DNA of 64,000 bases from Dermatophagoides farinae. Taxonomy: Eukaryota > Arthropoda > Arachnida > Sarcoptiformes > Pyroglyphidae. The translations under genes and the position numbers were made by a program. The notes below the pieces were generated by a model. It ran no database searches. It saw only the letters and a program-made list of their open reading frames with translations, and had not been told where the DNA came from. Below, one piece after another: positions 48,788 to 58,621 of the stretch; within the stretch, counting starts at the first letter, position 1, and every line of letters starts with the position of its first letter. Where the stretch lies: the NCBI RefSeq assembly GCF_024713945.1, contig NW_027461514.1, forward strand, positions 124,001 through 188,000. The letters run 5' to 3'.

Positions 48788-51157
48788 CTATCGGTTGTTT
48801 AAAGCTCTGGAGGCTTCTAACCATAAATCTTGCAGCTTAGACTCGATTTGCATCATTTGTTTAATTCTTTTCAAATAAGGCCAGGATTTTCGCTCACCAG
48901 ATTTAATAGCGTACAAAATATCGTTGATAGTAGGAGATTTGGTCAACTTCCAAAAATCTGAACTCGATGTAGGCACAATTGTGCAGTGCCCATCAGCAGA
49001 CTGGAGTAGAAAAGACGAAATATCTTGACCTTTAATTTTTGGAACTATTGATAACAACAGCAAACGAGCATAATGGTAGTGAATATCAAGTTTGATGTAG
49101 TCCCAGATATTAATTAATAAATGCGATATATATTTGCATGTTTCCCTTGAGTCTTGCAACTGTTCAATGAACGGAGTCATGTGTGGATTTGCCTGACTAA
49201 CCAAGAACGATTTGATGTTGAATAATGTTTGTAATTCGTCGTACGGAATGTCTGAAAGTATACTTCCATCAACATATCGCATATTATTGGGCGCGTACGA
49301 TCTGATGTTTTTTGATATATGTCGATAATACATTGATTCTAAATAAGAATTGCCTATACAGCTTGACTTTATTTCTAATTTGTCCGAAACAATTTCGTTA
49401 CAACGTTCTACTTCGTTTGCGTTAGAGTTAACGTCAGAAGTCGAACCGCTATTGACTGTGGAATTGTTCAGTTCGTCTTCTGTTTCTTCAACTTTATTTA
49501 ATAGTGATAGCTTGTTTTCATTATATATATCTTGCTGAGGTTTTTCAGATTCCTCGTTGATATTATTTTGAGCACGAATTCTACTGTATAATTTCTCAAA
49601 AACGTTTAAAACGAATATTTTAAAACGCTTCAACAGTGTTAGCAATTTTAAAAAATAGCTAATAAGTCGGTTTTGCTTAGCATTAGTCATAACAAGTTCT
49701 TGTGTCAGCTCATCTTTTACTCGATTCGTTGTAGATACTCTGTCTTTGGCAGAATTATAGTCAGTCACGACAGACATAATGCGGTTATCATATTCGTGAT
49801 GAGCAACATCGTCAGTATTGAAAAATTTGGATTCAGAGTACGATTTGTCGTTGCTGTTGATATTATCCGGGATTATATTTGGATGTGAATTACCAGTATA
49901 ATTTAAAAAAGGTACATTGTATTTAACATTATTGTTTACCTCGCCTTGATTTTTATTTAGACTAGAAGCTGAATACAAACCGTCTTTGGTTGATTTGGAG
50001 TATAACACAGTGGGAGACAATATCAACGGCAAGCTGCACGAAGCGCAAACAGCACTCCAGATCAGCACGTTAGGAGTATTTATAACGTTGCAAACGAGCG
50101 GATCGCCACTTGAAGTCACTCCTGCAGGGGTGGTTGTAATATTGACGAATCTTCCAGTCCGATCAAAAGCTGTTGCAAACGTAAAATCTCCAAAAACGTC
50201 TTGCATGATATCATGGAACTCCTGCTTAGAGATCATGTAACCGGTTTTAAAAAAATTTCTAAACTGGTCTTCAAAGGGCGGCACAATGTCTTCAAACAAT
50301 TTGATTTTTTCCGTATTTTGCATGAAATCTAGAAATTCTTCGTTGGTATGTATTGCTAACAGCCCAACTAAAATGCTCCCACCACTGGATCCACTTATGA
50401 CATTAGGCATGTAGTTATGTTCGATTAACATCTTTATGACACCCAGATGATAAATTGCTAGACCACCACCTCCGCTTAAACATAATGCAGTACGACCTAA
50501 AAACAAGCGCAGGTCGTATAAAAAAGCAATATATTTTTCTAGTATCAACCAATTTTCGGTGTTCATATGTGTGTTTAAAACAAACGAATGAATTTCATCG
50601 AGTGAGCTGATAGTTTCGTGAATATATTCTTGTACGATATCTTTCGTACGAATAAAAGAATGAAAATACAATAGCGGACTGCGTAACCCACAAAAGTCTC
50701 TGTTAAATCCAACACGAAGTAAAAATTCCATCTCGTCAATGTTCTTGGATTCTCGGGCAAATTTCAATTCTTTTATATACTGACGCAGCGTTTTGAAGTC
50801 GCATTCACCGGTATCTTCTTCTTTAGCCCATTTATCCGTATTAGTCAGAATGTCGCGTTCTTTTTGTAGTTTGTACCATTCTTCATACGTCTCCGCTCGC
50901 TTCGCTTTCCGGTCTATTTGGCGAATTTTGCTGTGTTTTTTGCTAAACAGACTTAGCATCGCCACGACCAAGAAGCCATTGCACAAGCGACTTATAATGT
51001 GAATTAAAAATAGTTTTATTATGGCAATCCATATCAAGCTGATTTCAATTATGGCCAGTAGCCCCGAAAAAAGCCTGATAGGATTTATTTCAATGAGTTT
51101 TATGGATTTTCGGACATTGCTTATTATCCTCGCTCTATTTTTAAAAGTCGAAATCAT
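48788..51157 (-). CDS. Patatin/DUF3336 triacylglycerol lipase (SDP1/TGL type)
   Basis: Single exon, 789 residues. The N-terminal hydrophobic segment (residues about 30-70) and DUF3336 (YEEWYKLQKERDILTNTDKW) precede the patatin domain. Oxyanion loop CLSGGGGLAIYHLGVI (about 227-241) and nucleophile elbow GSSGG (Ser258) are intact. The catalytic Asp is in RYVDGSILSDIPYDEL (DGS rather than DGG), near residue 640. An Asn/Ser-rich insertion of about 170 residues separates them. SDP1/TGL3-5 lipases release fatty acids from storage lipid on lipid droplets. Finding this architecture alongside a CBM20 kinase suggests both lipid and polysaccharide storage control. Confidence 0.85.
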   Translation of the reverse strand: MISTFKNRARIISNVRKSIKLIEINPIRLFSGLLAIIEISLIWIAIIKLFLIHIISRLCNGFLVVAMLSLFSKKHSKIRQIDRKAKRAETYEEWYKLQKERDILTNTDKWAKEEDTGECDFKTLRQYIKELKFARESKNIDEMEFLLRVGFNRDFCGLRSPLLYFHSFIRTKDIVQEYIHETISSLDEIHSFVLNTHMNTENWLILEKYIAFLYDLRLFLGRTALCLSGGGGLAIYHLGVIKMLIEHNYMPNVISGSSGGSILVGLLAIHTNEEFLDFMQNTEKIKLFEDIVPPFEDQFRNFFKTGYMISKQEFHDIMQDVFGDFTFATAFDRTGRFVNITTTPAGVTSSGDPLVCNVINTPNVLIWSAVCASCSLPLILSPTVLYSKSTKDGLYSASSLNKNQGEVNNNVKYNVPFLNYTGNSHPNIIPDNINSNDKSYSESKFFNTDDVAHHEYDNRIMSVVTDYNSAKDRVSTTNRVKDELTQELVMTNAKQNRLISYFLKLLTLLKRFKIFVLNVFEKLYSRIRAQNNINEESEKPQQDIYNENKLSLLNKVEETEDELNNSTVNSGSTSDVNSNANEVERCNEIVSDKLEIKSSCIGNSYLESMYYRHISKNIRSYAPNNMRYVDGSILSDIPYDELQTLFNIKSFLVSQANPHMTPFIEQLQDSRETCKYISHLLINIWDYIKLDIHYHYARLLLLSIVPKIKGQDISSFLLQSADGHCTIVPTSSSDFWKLTKSPTINDILYAIKSGERKSWPYLKRIKQMMQIESKLQDLWLEASRALNNR

Positions 51158-51340
51158 TTATAACACCACTATTGCCTAAGCACACGTTAGATTTTTTTAT
51201 TCATAACCGCAAATAAAAATACAACTATTTGGCAATAAATAACTACATTCTTAAAACACAGATGCAATGTAGTCTCGTAAACTATCATTAAATCTTAGAA
51301 TATTTAGATTAATATAAGCATGATTTTTTGCATCGATAAA

Positions 51341-52375
51341 TTATTTACTTATTTCGTGATTTTCCTCGTTTTCGATGTCAGATTGAAGGACCTCAAAAAT
51401 TTCCTCTCCGTCGGATTTTTCTTCGTCCTGACCAGAATTGAAGTCAGCTTCGTTTGAATCGAGCTCTGATAAGTTTAGTTCAGCTTGAATGTCAGCCCAA
51501 GTTGGAATCTGATCCAAAACATATTTGAACCTACGTTCGAAAAACAATTTAATGGACATCGAGTCACGGTCGAAATATTCAGGCGCGGCATGGTGACTGG
51601 TCTTAAGACACTGTGGAAAATCAATAATCGTGATAGAATTTGCTGATACAACATTTTCTTCGTCAACGATAATGTTGAACTCGTTGTAATCACCATGGAC
51701 GTAACCGAGTTTGGCTATGTCAATAAGAATCTGATACAAGTTATTTACGAGATGCTCAATTTCGTGCTGTTCGAGCTCTCGAATTTTATTTAACTGAACC
51801 CCCTTTGCGAATTCCATCAACACAACATGTCTGTTATGATCGATAGGCTCTGGGATAGGTAGGTTTTCAGTTTTTAGCAGTTTCATGTGTTTAAATTCTT
51901 GCTCTGCAGATTTGGCTGACAGATGAATCCAGCCTTGGTGGCGAGAACCCTTGCGCAAATAGTCTCTGTTTTTTCTAACTGATCGGAAACTGGTTCTTCC
52001 AAGTCTGTGAATTTTCAGTGCGAGAGACGTTTCGTTGTTATAAACAATGTGAATATCTGCCTCTTTTCCAATGCCTATACGGGGGCCAACCGAAGTAATC
52101 AAACCTGCCCCAATAATGTGATGCAAAGCTAAATAGTCAAAGCCCTTCCATGTAAGCCTATAGCCTTGATGCACTTTTACTCCTTCGTAAGTTAACAAGT
52201 CGAAGTTCAAAAGATCTCCAAGCAACTGTTTTAAAGGTAGTTTGCGCAATTTGATATTGCTTTGTAGCGCTGATTTAGGCGCAAATTCGTACTTGAGCAT
52301 AATGTGCTCGATTGATTTCAAAACCAACCAATGACTGTTGGTTACAAATTGGTAAGCAGCGATGTTAAGCTCCAT
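51341..52375 (-). CDS. RIO2: RIO2 atypical kinase
   Basis: 344 residues from the ATG at 52373-52375. The N-terminal winged helix (LVLKSIE...GYRLTWKGFDYLALH) is followed by the RIO fold: IGIGKEADIHIV glycine loop, LALKIHRLGRTSFR with the ATP lysine (about 121), GYVHGDYNEFNIIV with catalytic Asp (about 229), and ITIIDFPQCLKTSHHAAPEYFDRD with the metal Asp (about 252). The C-terminus is acidic. RIO2 is needed for the last cytoplasmic step of 40S subunit maturation. The length is shorter than human RIO2 (552), lacking the extended C-terminus. Confidence 0.93.
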   Translation of the reverse strand: MELNIAAYQFVTNSHWLVLKSIEHIMLKYEFAPKSALQSNIKLRKLPLKQLLGDLLNFDLLTYEGVKVHQGYRLTWKGFDYLALHHIIGAGLITSVGPRIGIGKEADIHIVYNNETSLALKIHRLGRTSFRSVRKNRDYLRKGSRHQGWIHLSAKSAEQEFKHMKLLKTENLPIPEPIDHNRHVVLMEFAKGVQLNKIRELEQHEIEHLVNNLYQILIDIAKLGYVHGDYNEFNIIVDEENVVSANSITIIDFPQCLKTSHHAAPEYFDRDSMSIKLFFERRFKYVLDQIPTWADIQAELNLSELDSNEADFNSGQDEEKSDGEEIFEVLQSDIENEENHEISK

Positions 52376-52587
52376 AAACGTCAAACTATATACATCTCTG
52401 TCTAAATAAAATTAACACTATGTTTGTTGAAGTACTCTTGAAAATGTAAGGCTGTAGAACAAAAAAAAATTTTTTATTATCGAAAAAAAACTCGGAGACT
52501 CAGTACCTTAAAATAATGCAGGCATTTTTCGCTCTACAAGCCATTAAACAGCTCTACGATAATTTTACCAACTATTTTTGTTTAAAA

Positions 52588-55500
52588 CTAAAGCTTGCTC
52601 ATTATGTGTGGAAAAGTCGTCTCCATCAATTTATATAATTTTGATGCCGGGGGACGCAGGTTGGGTTTGGGGTCCGTCATATCCAAAATGAGTTTCGCCC
52701 AAAAACTTAGGTCCTGTGTTAGCATACCTTTTGGTAGTCGTCTGTAAAACTTTAATGAATTTATGATGCTTACGCGTTCTTGGTTTGATTGGAATTTTTT
52801 ATAAAACAGCTCTAACAAAATGATTCCTAATGCATAGATATCGCTTTTTTGGCTGTAAGAAGGTTGAGGTTCCATATATATAGGCGTGCCGCATTGCACA
52901 CCCGCAACAGTTAAATCGTCTTCTATAAGCAGCTTACTTAGACCGAAGTCACCAATTTTTGAAACAGACTTTTGAAATAATATGTTTTCGGGTTTTAAGT
53001 CTCTGTGAATTATGTTGACTTCATGTATTTCGCAAACACCTTTTAATATCATACCAAACAAACTAATTATGTATTCATATTGACTAGTAGAGTATTGTAA
53101 TGAGTTTTTAGCATTTTCTTGATTTACTATGCTGATGTGCGTGTCAGAACATTGTTTCGACGGAACTTTCACACTTAATTCTGGAGTATTGACGGTTCTT
53201 TCGATAAACTCAACGAGCTGAGTGCTTTCATAGTCGTAAGGTACATTTTGTACATATCGTATTTGTTCGCTCAGTTCATGTTTGTCTGAACTTTCGTCAC
53301 TGGACGAAGAATCGAAAGCCTCATTTTCCAGTCTTGAAAAAAGCCATTGCCGCAACGTTTCGCCTTCGCAGTATTCCATTTGAATGTACAACTTGATGTT
53401 CATCAGTCCGGAATCGATATCTTCATTTGGATTGTTATATATATTTGTCAGGTGACTCGTCAAATCGCTTGATAAGTCACTTGCTGATTGAATCCACCAT
53501 GTATAATAGCGCACAACGTATTTAGATAGCAAATTTTTACAGGCAGAGATTTCTCGAAAAACAACAGGATCTAAAAATGTAGATGAGTAAACATTTAAAA
53601 CTGTTTTAATAACTTTAATTGCGTAATAACTCTCGTTCGGTTCGTAACGATGCAACGCTTTGTAGACAGCACCAAAGCCGCCACTTCCAATCAGCTCACA
53701 TTTTTTGAAGTTTTTTTTAAAGCGATTTTCATCGAAAATCGAAAGTAACGAGTTTATTCGGCTTGAATTATTCATGTAAGCCGATTTCCCCGAGTTGTTT
53801 TCTAACTCGACTGGGCTCGGACAAACAGAAGTGTTTAGTTTAGTTCCGTGTAAAGGCTGCTTGCTTCGGCGAACTGTTTTGCCGGAGAGCGTCTTAGATT
53901 TGGTTTCATATGTACTTAGTTTTGACTTTATAGCAAACAAAACTGATTTAATTACTTTGTCTTGAATTACTCGACTAATTCCTTTGTACAAACTGTTAAC
54001 CTTTTTATCATCGAACGAAATTGAATTAACCAGTGGAGGAGCGGAGCCGATGTTACTTTGGCTGTCAAATTTTTTATCATGTTCGTTGGATGAAAACAAA
54101 ATTTCTTCAGAGTAATACCTCAATTTTTTAGGTGAATCAACATTTTTATATGGCTTATGTAAAAAGCCGTTTGAAACTTGATCCGAGTTGTTGTTTACAT
54201 ACAAAGTCGAGTTGCCTGGGCGATGATTTAAAAGTAAACTTTCGTTGTTAGAGTATGAGAGCGTATTTTGTTTTTCTACTCTCGGAACTGTACTCTTGGC
54301 GTCATTATTTTCGTTTTGGCATTTTGAGTATTTAATTCTTGAATAAAAAGGTCTCAGTAAAGCTAATATAAATATAACGCAAATGAAAATAATGTGAAAC
54401 GTCAAAACGAACCCTTTGTTAGGAGAGGATCTAGTAATGTAACTGGCAAACAGCGGATCTTGAACTATGTCGTGGTAGCAATACGCTTGTGTCGCATTGG
54501 AAGGCGCGTTGTCACTTACTAAATCAATTTCATTATCGATATAATGTTGAGTCACAGGCTTGTTGATTAAGTTTTGGCTGGGATTCGGTTTTGGAATAAT
54601 ATCAGTATTTATGTTCAATATAGAACTGAGATTAGTTTCAGGTTTCTGTTTATATTCTTGTCCGTAGAAATATTCTTTCTCGTCAATGGCTGAATAATCA
54701 TTAAACACAAATTCCAATTTTTTTATCATAGAGTTATTAGCGTTTATATCAAAGAAATTTTTGTATTCTGCTTTCTGTAAAATATTTTCCTGAAAACACG
54801 AATACTTTAGCCCGTTAACAAAGTTGACAATTTTATAAACATTGGAATTATAATCAGTAATGTCAATGTTATATCTTTTATCATTTTTTTCATTGTCTGT
54901 ATCTGGATTGTTGTGAACTATATTTGATTTCATGTAATAGACATTGGTCAGCTTACTTCCAAGCGTGAAAGTCGTGTTGTCGAGCGCTTCAACCGTCCAA
55001 GCTGTCAATACAGGTTCATTGAGTAGTTGATATTTCGTTAAAGTACGCATGTTTGTACATTCATTTTTATAAAGTGACGTGATTTCATCAAGTGTAAGTA
55101 GCGGTTGGTCCGAGTAGTTGTTTTTGTAAGACTGTTGCATAATCTCAAAAATGTTTTTCACGCTGTTGAACTGAATTATGTTACCGATAATATTGCAAAA
55201 ATCAACGTACACGCGATTTTGATTGATAGTGATGCTGTCTAGCAAGAACTGAAGCATAACTTTATCAGGTATCAGCGTGTAATTGCCGAACGGCACTTGT
55301 TCAACTATATTTAATTTTTTCTGATAGCTTAAACCGTCGAAGTAATTGTTAATGATTCGCCACCGTTCTACGTGATCTACCATGTACTGTAAAGAAGTTT
55401 TTTTCAGAGAGATTTTGAATTCAAACACGGTTTTGTTATTGAAAACAGACCCTAAATTGTAGTCTAAATTCAATAAAGAACTTTCTTTCGAAGCTTGCAA

Positions 55501-56104
55501 ATATCCTGGAACTATATATTTATGAGTGATGGGTGCTGTATTGATAGCTTTTTTAAAAGTCAGTCCTTGAATAGGAAGTATGACATTTGTATAATCTGAA
55601 AAAACAATGTTTTCTTCGCTGTCAACGAATAAACCGACACTTGCACGTTTAATAGCCGATTCTAAAATTAAGTTTTTAAGTTTTCCTACAAACCCGTCAA
55701 ACTTATCTTGTAGTGTCGCCAAGATATCCAAGATTGCCCTGGGACACTCAATAGGCGTATTAAGTATGAACCTCTGAAGAAAAAGAGGGGATTTCGTGTT
55801 GAACTGAGAGGTCCATTTTATTTCGCCAGAAATCCAGTCAAATTTCAAAACTGATTCGGAATCGGTTAAAATAATAATCTAAAATCGTTTAGATTCGCCT
55901 ACAACTTACGCTTTGCAGATGTATTGGGAACAAGTAACGAAAAAATGTTTCCAGCAATATATCACTATCTGCATAATTCATCACAAACGATTGTGCATGG
56001 TATAGGGTATTAATAAGAAATATTAGTGAGAATGGTAAATAATTCGTTGAAAAATAAAGAAAAATGCAAAATAAATAGCTTAAATAATATGCATCTAAAT
56101 ACAA
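52588..56104 (-). CDS. PERK/PK4-like membrane eIF2-alpha kinase
   Basis: Exon 1 is 55910-56104 (65 codons with a signal-like hydrophobic stretch). A 31-nt intron (55879-55909, GTAAGT...TTTTAG) precedes exon 2 (52588-55878); 1161 residues. The N-terminal luminal part (about 70-550) contains PERK/IRE1-style beta-propeller strands (ILTDSESVLKFDWISGEIKW). One membrane span lies at about 555-575 (FHIIFICVIFILALL). The cytosolic kinase (about 796-1155) has GSGGFGAVY, ATP lysine about 820, IIHRDLKPENILF at 1023, and DFG at 1042. GTPIYMEPQ replaces APE, as in eIF2-alpha kinases. An insert of about 90 residues splits the lobes, as in PERK. PK4/TgIF2K-A phosphorylate eIF2-alpha under ER stress in apicomplexans. 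Confidence 0.86.
55879..55909 (-). other. Spliceosomal intron, 31 nt
   Basis: GTAAGTTG donor and GATTTTAG acceptor on the minus strand, phase 0. It joins the signal-bearing exon to the luminal propeller of the PERK-like gene. Confidence 0.82.
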
Positions 56105-56191
56105 AAGCGGCTCAGAACTATTGACTTGTGGAAACTTTAAATGACTCAGATATAGACGAAAAACAAAAGATGATCATCAGTCATTTTACGG

Positions 56192-56839
56192 CTAGAAAGG
56201 CTTAAGATATTTAGTGAAAATGCATGTGAACCCGTTTACAATAATCCAGGCCGATGAAAAGAAACGCACGACAAACACAGTAGGGTCTACGGCACTTTCA
56301 TTAATAGGTCTGCCGATAAAATTAGTTAATATGTTGTCGGAATATTTGGTAAAAAACATATTGAGTGGAAAAGATAAACGTTGGTTGTTGGGCGTCGTAC
56401 GCCACATCGACTCAGGGAAGATCAAAAGAGGAATAGATGAGAGTTTGTATATGTAGCCAGTCAAATAATGCACACAAACCCACAGCAACAACAAGTGAGC
56501 AATTCTAATTGCCCCATCCGGCTTAACAGACAAAGACAAAAAGACGTTTCGGATCTTTGGACTGGACAACAAGCATTTCTCAAAAATGTTTAAAGTCGGA
56601 TAAAGAGCTTGGAACCATTTGTGACCATGTTCATTTATCTCACACATTATTTTGGAATAACTTTCTACGCTCGTGCAGTGACCTAAAGAAGCTTTTAAAT
56701 TTGCAATGGAATTCTTGTACTTCTGCGCGGCGACATTAGAAGAACACTTTTTCAAAAACTGCTCGAAGTATTTTCCAATCAAATGAAAAAGTAGAATGAG
56801 TAATACTTCAACGATGAATATTTTGTCAAATAACTGCAT
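56192..56839 (-). CDS. GET1/WRB-like tail-anchor insertase subunit
   Basis: Single exon, 215 residues. Topology fits GET1/WRB: one membrane span at the N-terminus (IFIVEVLLILLFHLIGKYF), a helical cytosolic segment (about 25-100), then two spans near the C-terminus. The second half aligns with the conserved GET1 pattern: LLLLWVCVHYLTGYIY, PLLIFPESMWRT, SFPLNM and AWIIVNGFTCIFTKYL, compared with the VP-x-W, FPT and AWILVCNK blocks of WRB. With GET2/CAML it receives tail-anchored proteins from GET3 at the ER. Cytosolic coiled-coil is short. The gene lies 87 bases downstream of the PERK-like gene start, same strand. Identity is likely but not certain. Confidence 0.6.
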   Translation of the reverse strand: MQLFDKIFIVEVLLILLFHLIGKYFEQFLKKCSSNVAAQKYKNSIANLKASLGHCTSVESYSKIMCEINEHGHKWFQALYPTLNIFEKCLLSSPKIRNVFLSLSVKPDGAIRIAHLLLLWVCVHYLTGYIYKLSSIPLLIFPESMWRTTPNNQRLSFPLNMFFTKYSDNILTNFIGRPINESAVDPTVFVVRFFSSAWIIVNGFTCIFTKYLKPF

Positions 56840-56969
56840 TAGTCACGGTGATTTCTTCTTCTATTGCGATCAAAGTGAGTTACAATATATTTAATTGTTT
56901 TTATATTTCGTTGCATTATAAAATATATTTAATTAAAAATAAAATACATTGTGCCAGCATGTAACACGT

Positions 56970-57308
56970 TCAATAGCAACAGTCACAGTCAAAAGGACAC
57001 AAGCGAGTGTTTTTGGATTGGCCCAACTTGAGCTCTTCTTCTGTGTATACTTTCCAACCTTCTTCCGTGTAAGATCTCGGTTGTCCATCCTCGCGTAGAT
57101 CGCCGAGGCTGAGGTCTGAAATTAAATCAGGTTTTAAAAAAGGCTTAGTTACTTTATTTGAACTTTTCTTTTTACTCGCAGGTTTTGCAGCGACAACGAC
57201 TTTTTTTTTGTCAGTTTTACTTTTTTTTTTTGGTATTTTTTTTAATAATTCTTGGCAATTTTTTAGCAGCGCTTCTTTGCTTTTTAACGCTGCTTTTTCG
57301 GCAGACAT
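56970..57308 (-). CDS. DUF1764 family protein
   Basis: Single exon, 112 residues. A Lys-rich N-terminus is followed by the C-terminal DUF1764 signature: RSYTEEGWKVYTEEELKLG and TRLCPFDCDCCY, with the terminal CPFDCDCC motif. Proteins of this family are small, widespread in eukaryotes, and of unknown function; the basic N-terminus suggests nuclear or RNA association and the Cys-rich end could bind a metal. It is divergent from the eL30 gene, 138 bases apart. Confidence 0.82.
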   Translation of the reverse strand: MSAEKAALKSKEALLKNCQELLKKIPKKKSKTDKKKVVVAAKPASKKKSSNKVTKPFLKPDLISDLSLGDLREDGQPRSYTEEGWKVYTEEELKLGQSKNTRLCPFDCDCCY

Positions 57309-57446
57309 TAATTAAACCAAGAAATGTAGGTGCTTGGAACAGACAAATTTTCAAATTAATTTTTAACTTTTATAATAATCCCTAAATTGATTGTTTTGTC
57401 TAATTTCTGATTTATACTTCGTTAGCTAATAACAAAACTTACAAAA

Positions 57447-57770
57447 ATGGTAAAGAAAACCTCGAAGAAAAACGAAACTAACACTACCCAAAAGCTGAAG
57501 CTCGTTATGAGTTCTGGTAAATGCGCTCTTGGGTATAAAGAGACTCTTCACGCTCTCAGAACCCAAGCTGCCAAGCTCTTAATCATTTCCAACAACACCC
57601 CAGCAATTCGAAGATCAGAACTCGAATACTACGCCATTCTTGCTAGATGCGGAGTGCACGCTTTCCCCGGAAACAATGTAGACCTCGGAACTGCCTGCGG
57701 TAAGATGTTTAGAGTCGGTGTTGCCGCTATCATCGATCCAGGTGACTCTGACATCATCAAAATGCACTAA
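57447..57770 (+). CDS. RPL30: 60S ribosomal protein eL30
   Basis: Single exon, 107 residues, usual length about 105-115. The L7Ae-type fold is plain: [60 protein letters not shown] and [10 protein letters not shown]. It is a component of the large ribosomal subunit. Codon choice is visibly more C-ending than its neighbours, consistent with high expression. No introns are present in this version. Confidence 0.97.
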   Translation: MVKKTSKKNETNTTQKLKLVMSSGKCALGYKETLHALRTQAAKLLIISNNTPAIRRSELEYYAILARCGVHAFPGNNVDLGTACGKMFRVGVAAIIDPGDSDIIKMH

Positions 57771-57881
57771 GTTTTTATATAGTAACATTTTTTTCGCATT
57801 GCTTTTGGTTTCCAATATAAATAAAATTGATAACACGTATTAATTATGCCTATATAAATGTTTTCCACACAATCTTAAAAA

Positions 57882-58511
57882 TTAAGTCGAAGCCTGGTTT
57901 TTATATAAGTTTACGGCTAGCAAATAAAGAATTTTACCTTTATTGAAAAAATTTAAATTGAACGAATCACAAGAAATGGATCTTAAATAAAACTCGTCGC
58001 TAACGGCACTGGGCCCTTGGACTATGTTAGAATTTTCATCGAAGATCAGCCGCGCAGACAGACGAGCTGGGACTAGGTTTATTGAATCGGGAATTTCTGT
58101 GTCGTCGTTGTTTAGAGAATACATTTCTTTACGAAGCTTGTTTTCTTTCCTGATTCTTTCAAAAAGATCAACGTCTGAATTTGTAATGGTAATCAATATT
58201 GGCGTATAATTTTTATAGATATTTTCAACTGGAAAACGCATATCGGTTATTATAGATTTGGTTCGTACCACATCCAAATTGATGGGGAAGATGATGGAGA
58301 AAGAAATACCCACAGGTACGTTTGGGTTATAATTTCTGTCAATCGTCTTCAGACGAACAACCTCGACAAAAATCGAATAGTCTCGATATATCTCGTCTTT
58401 TTTTATATTTTTAACACAATAAGTGATGGGAAACGGGTTGACAAACTTGTTCAGCTCGATAATTTCGTCAGTATTGTCGGTCGAACTATTATCAATGCCT
58501 CCATTCTTCAT
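57882..58511 (-). CDS. Unknown beta-rich protein
   Basis: Single exon, 209 residues from the ATG at 58509-58511; the frame is open six codons further up without an ATG and an AG lies just above, so a short extra exon is possible. The sequence is beta-rich with a central hydrophobic strand pattern (VGISFSIIFPINLDVV) and no membrane segment or signal peptide. A C2-like or other beta-sandwich is possible; no motif is decisive. Neighbours are eL30 and the RING ligase. Confidence 0.55.
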   Translation of the reverse strand: MKNGGIDNSSTDNTDEIIELNKFVNPFPITYCVKNIKKDEIYRDYSIFVEVVRLKTIDRNYNPNVPVGISFSIIFPINLDVVRTKSIITDMRFPVENIYKNYTPILITITNSDVDLFERIRKENKLRKEMYSLNNDDTEIPDSINLVPARLSARLIFDENSNIVQGPSAVSDEFYLRSISCDSFNLNFFNKGKILYLLAVNLYKNQAST

Positions 58512-58621
58512 GAAAAAGTTTTCTTTCAAAAAGAAATCGAGCTATAATAGGATTGCACCTAGCAAATATTTATTTTTTCATTAGTATAATAAGCAGATAC
58601 GCGTTGTATCTGATTAAATTT

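Noticed and set aside
58512-58560. Extra 5' exon of the unknown beta-rich gene using a TATAG acceptor
   Set aside because: The only candidate intron would be about 17 nt, shorter than any supported intron here, and no upstream ATG exon was found.
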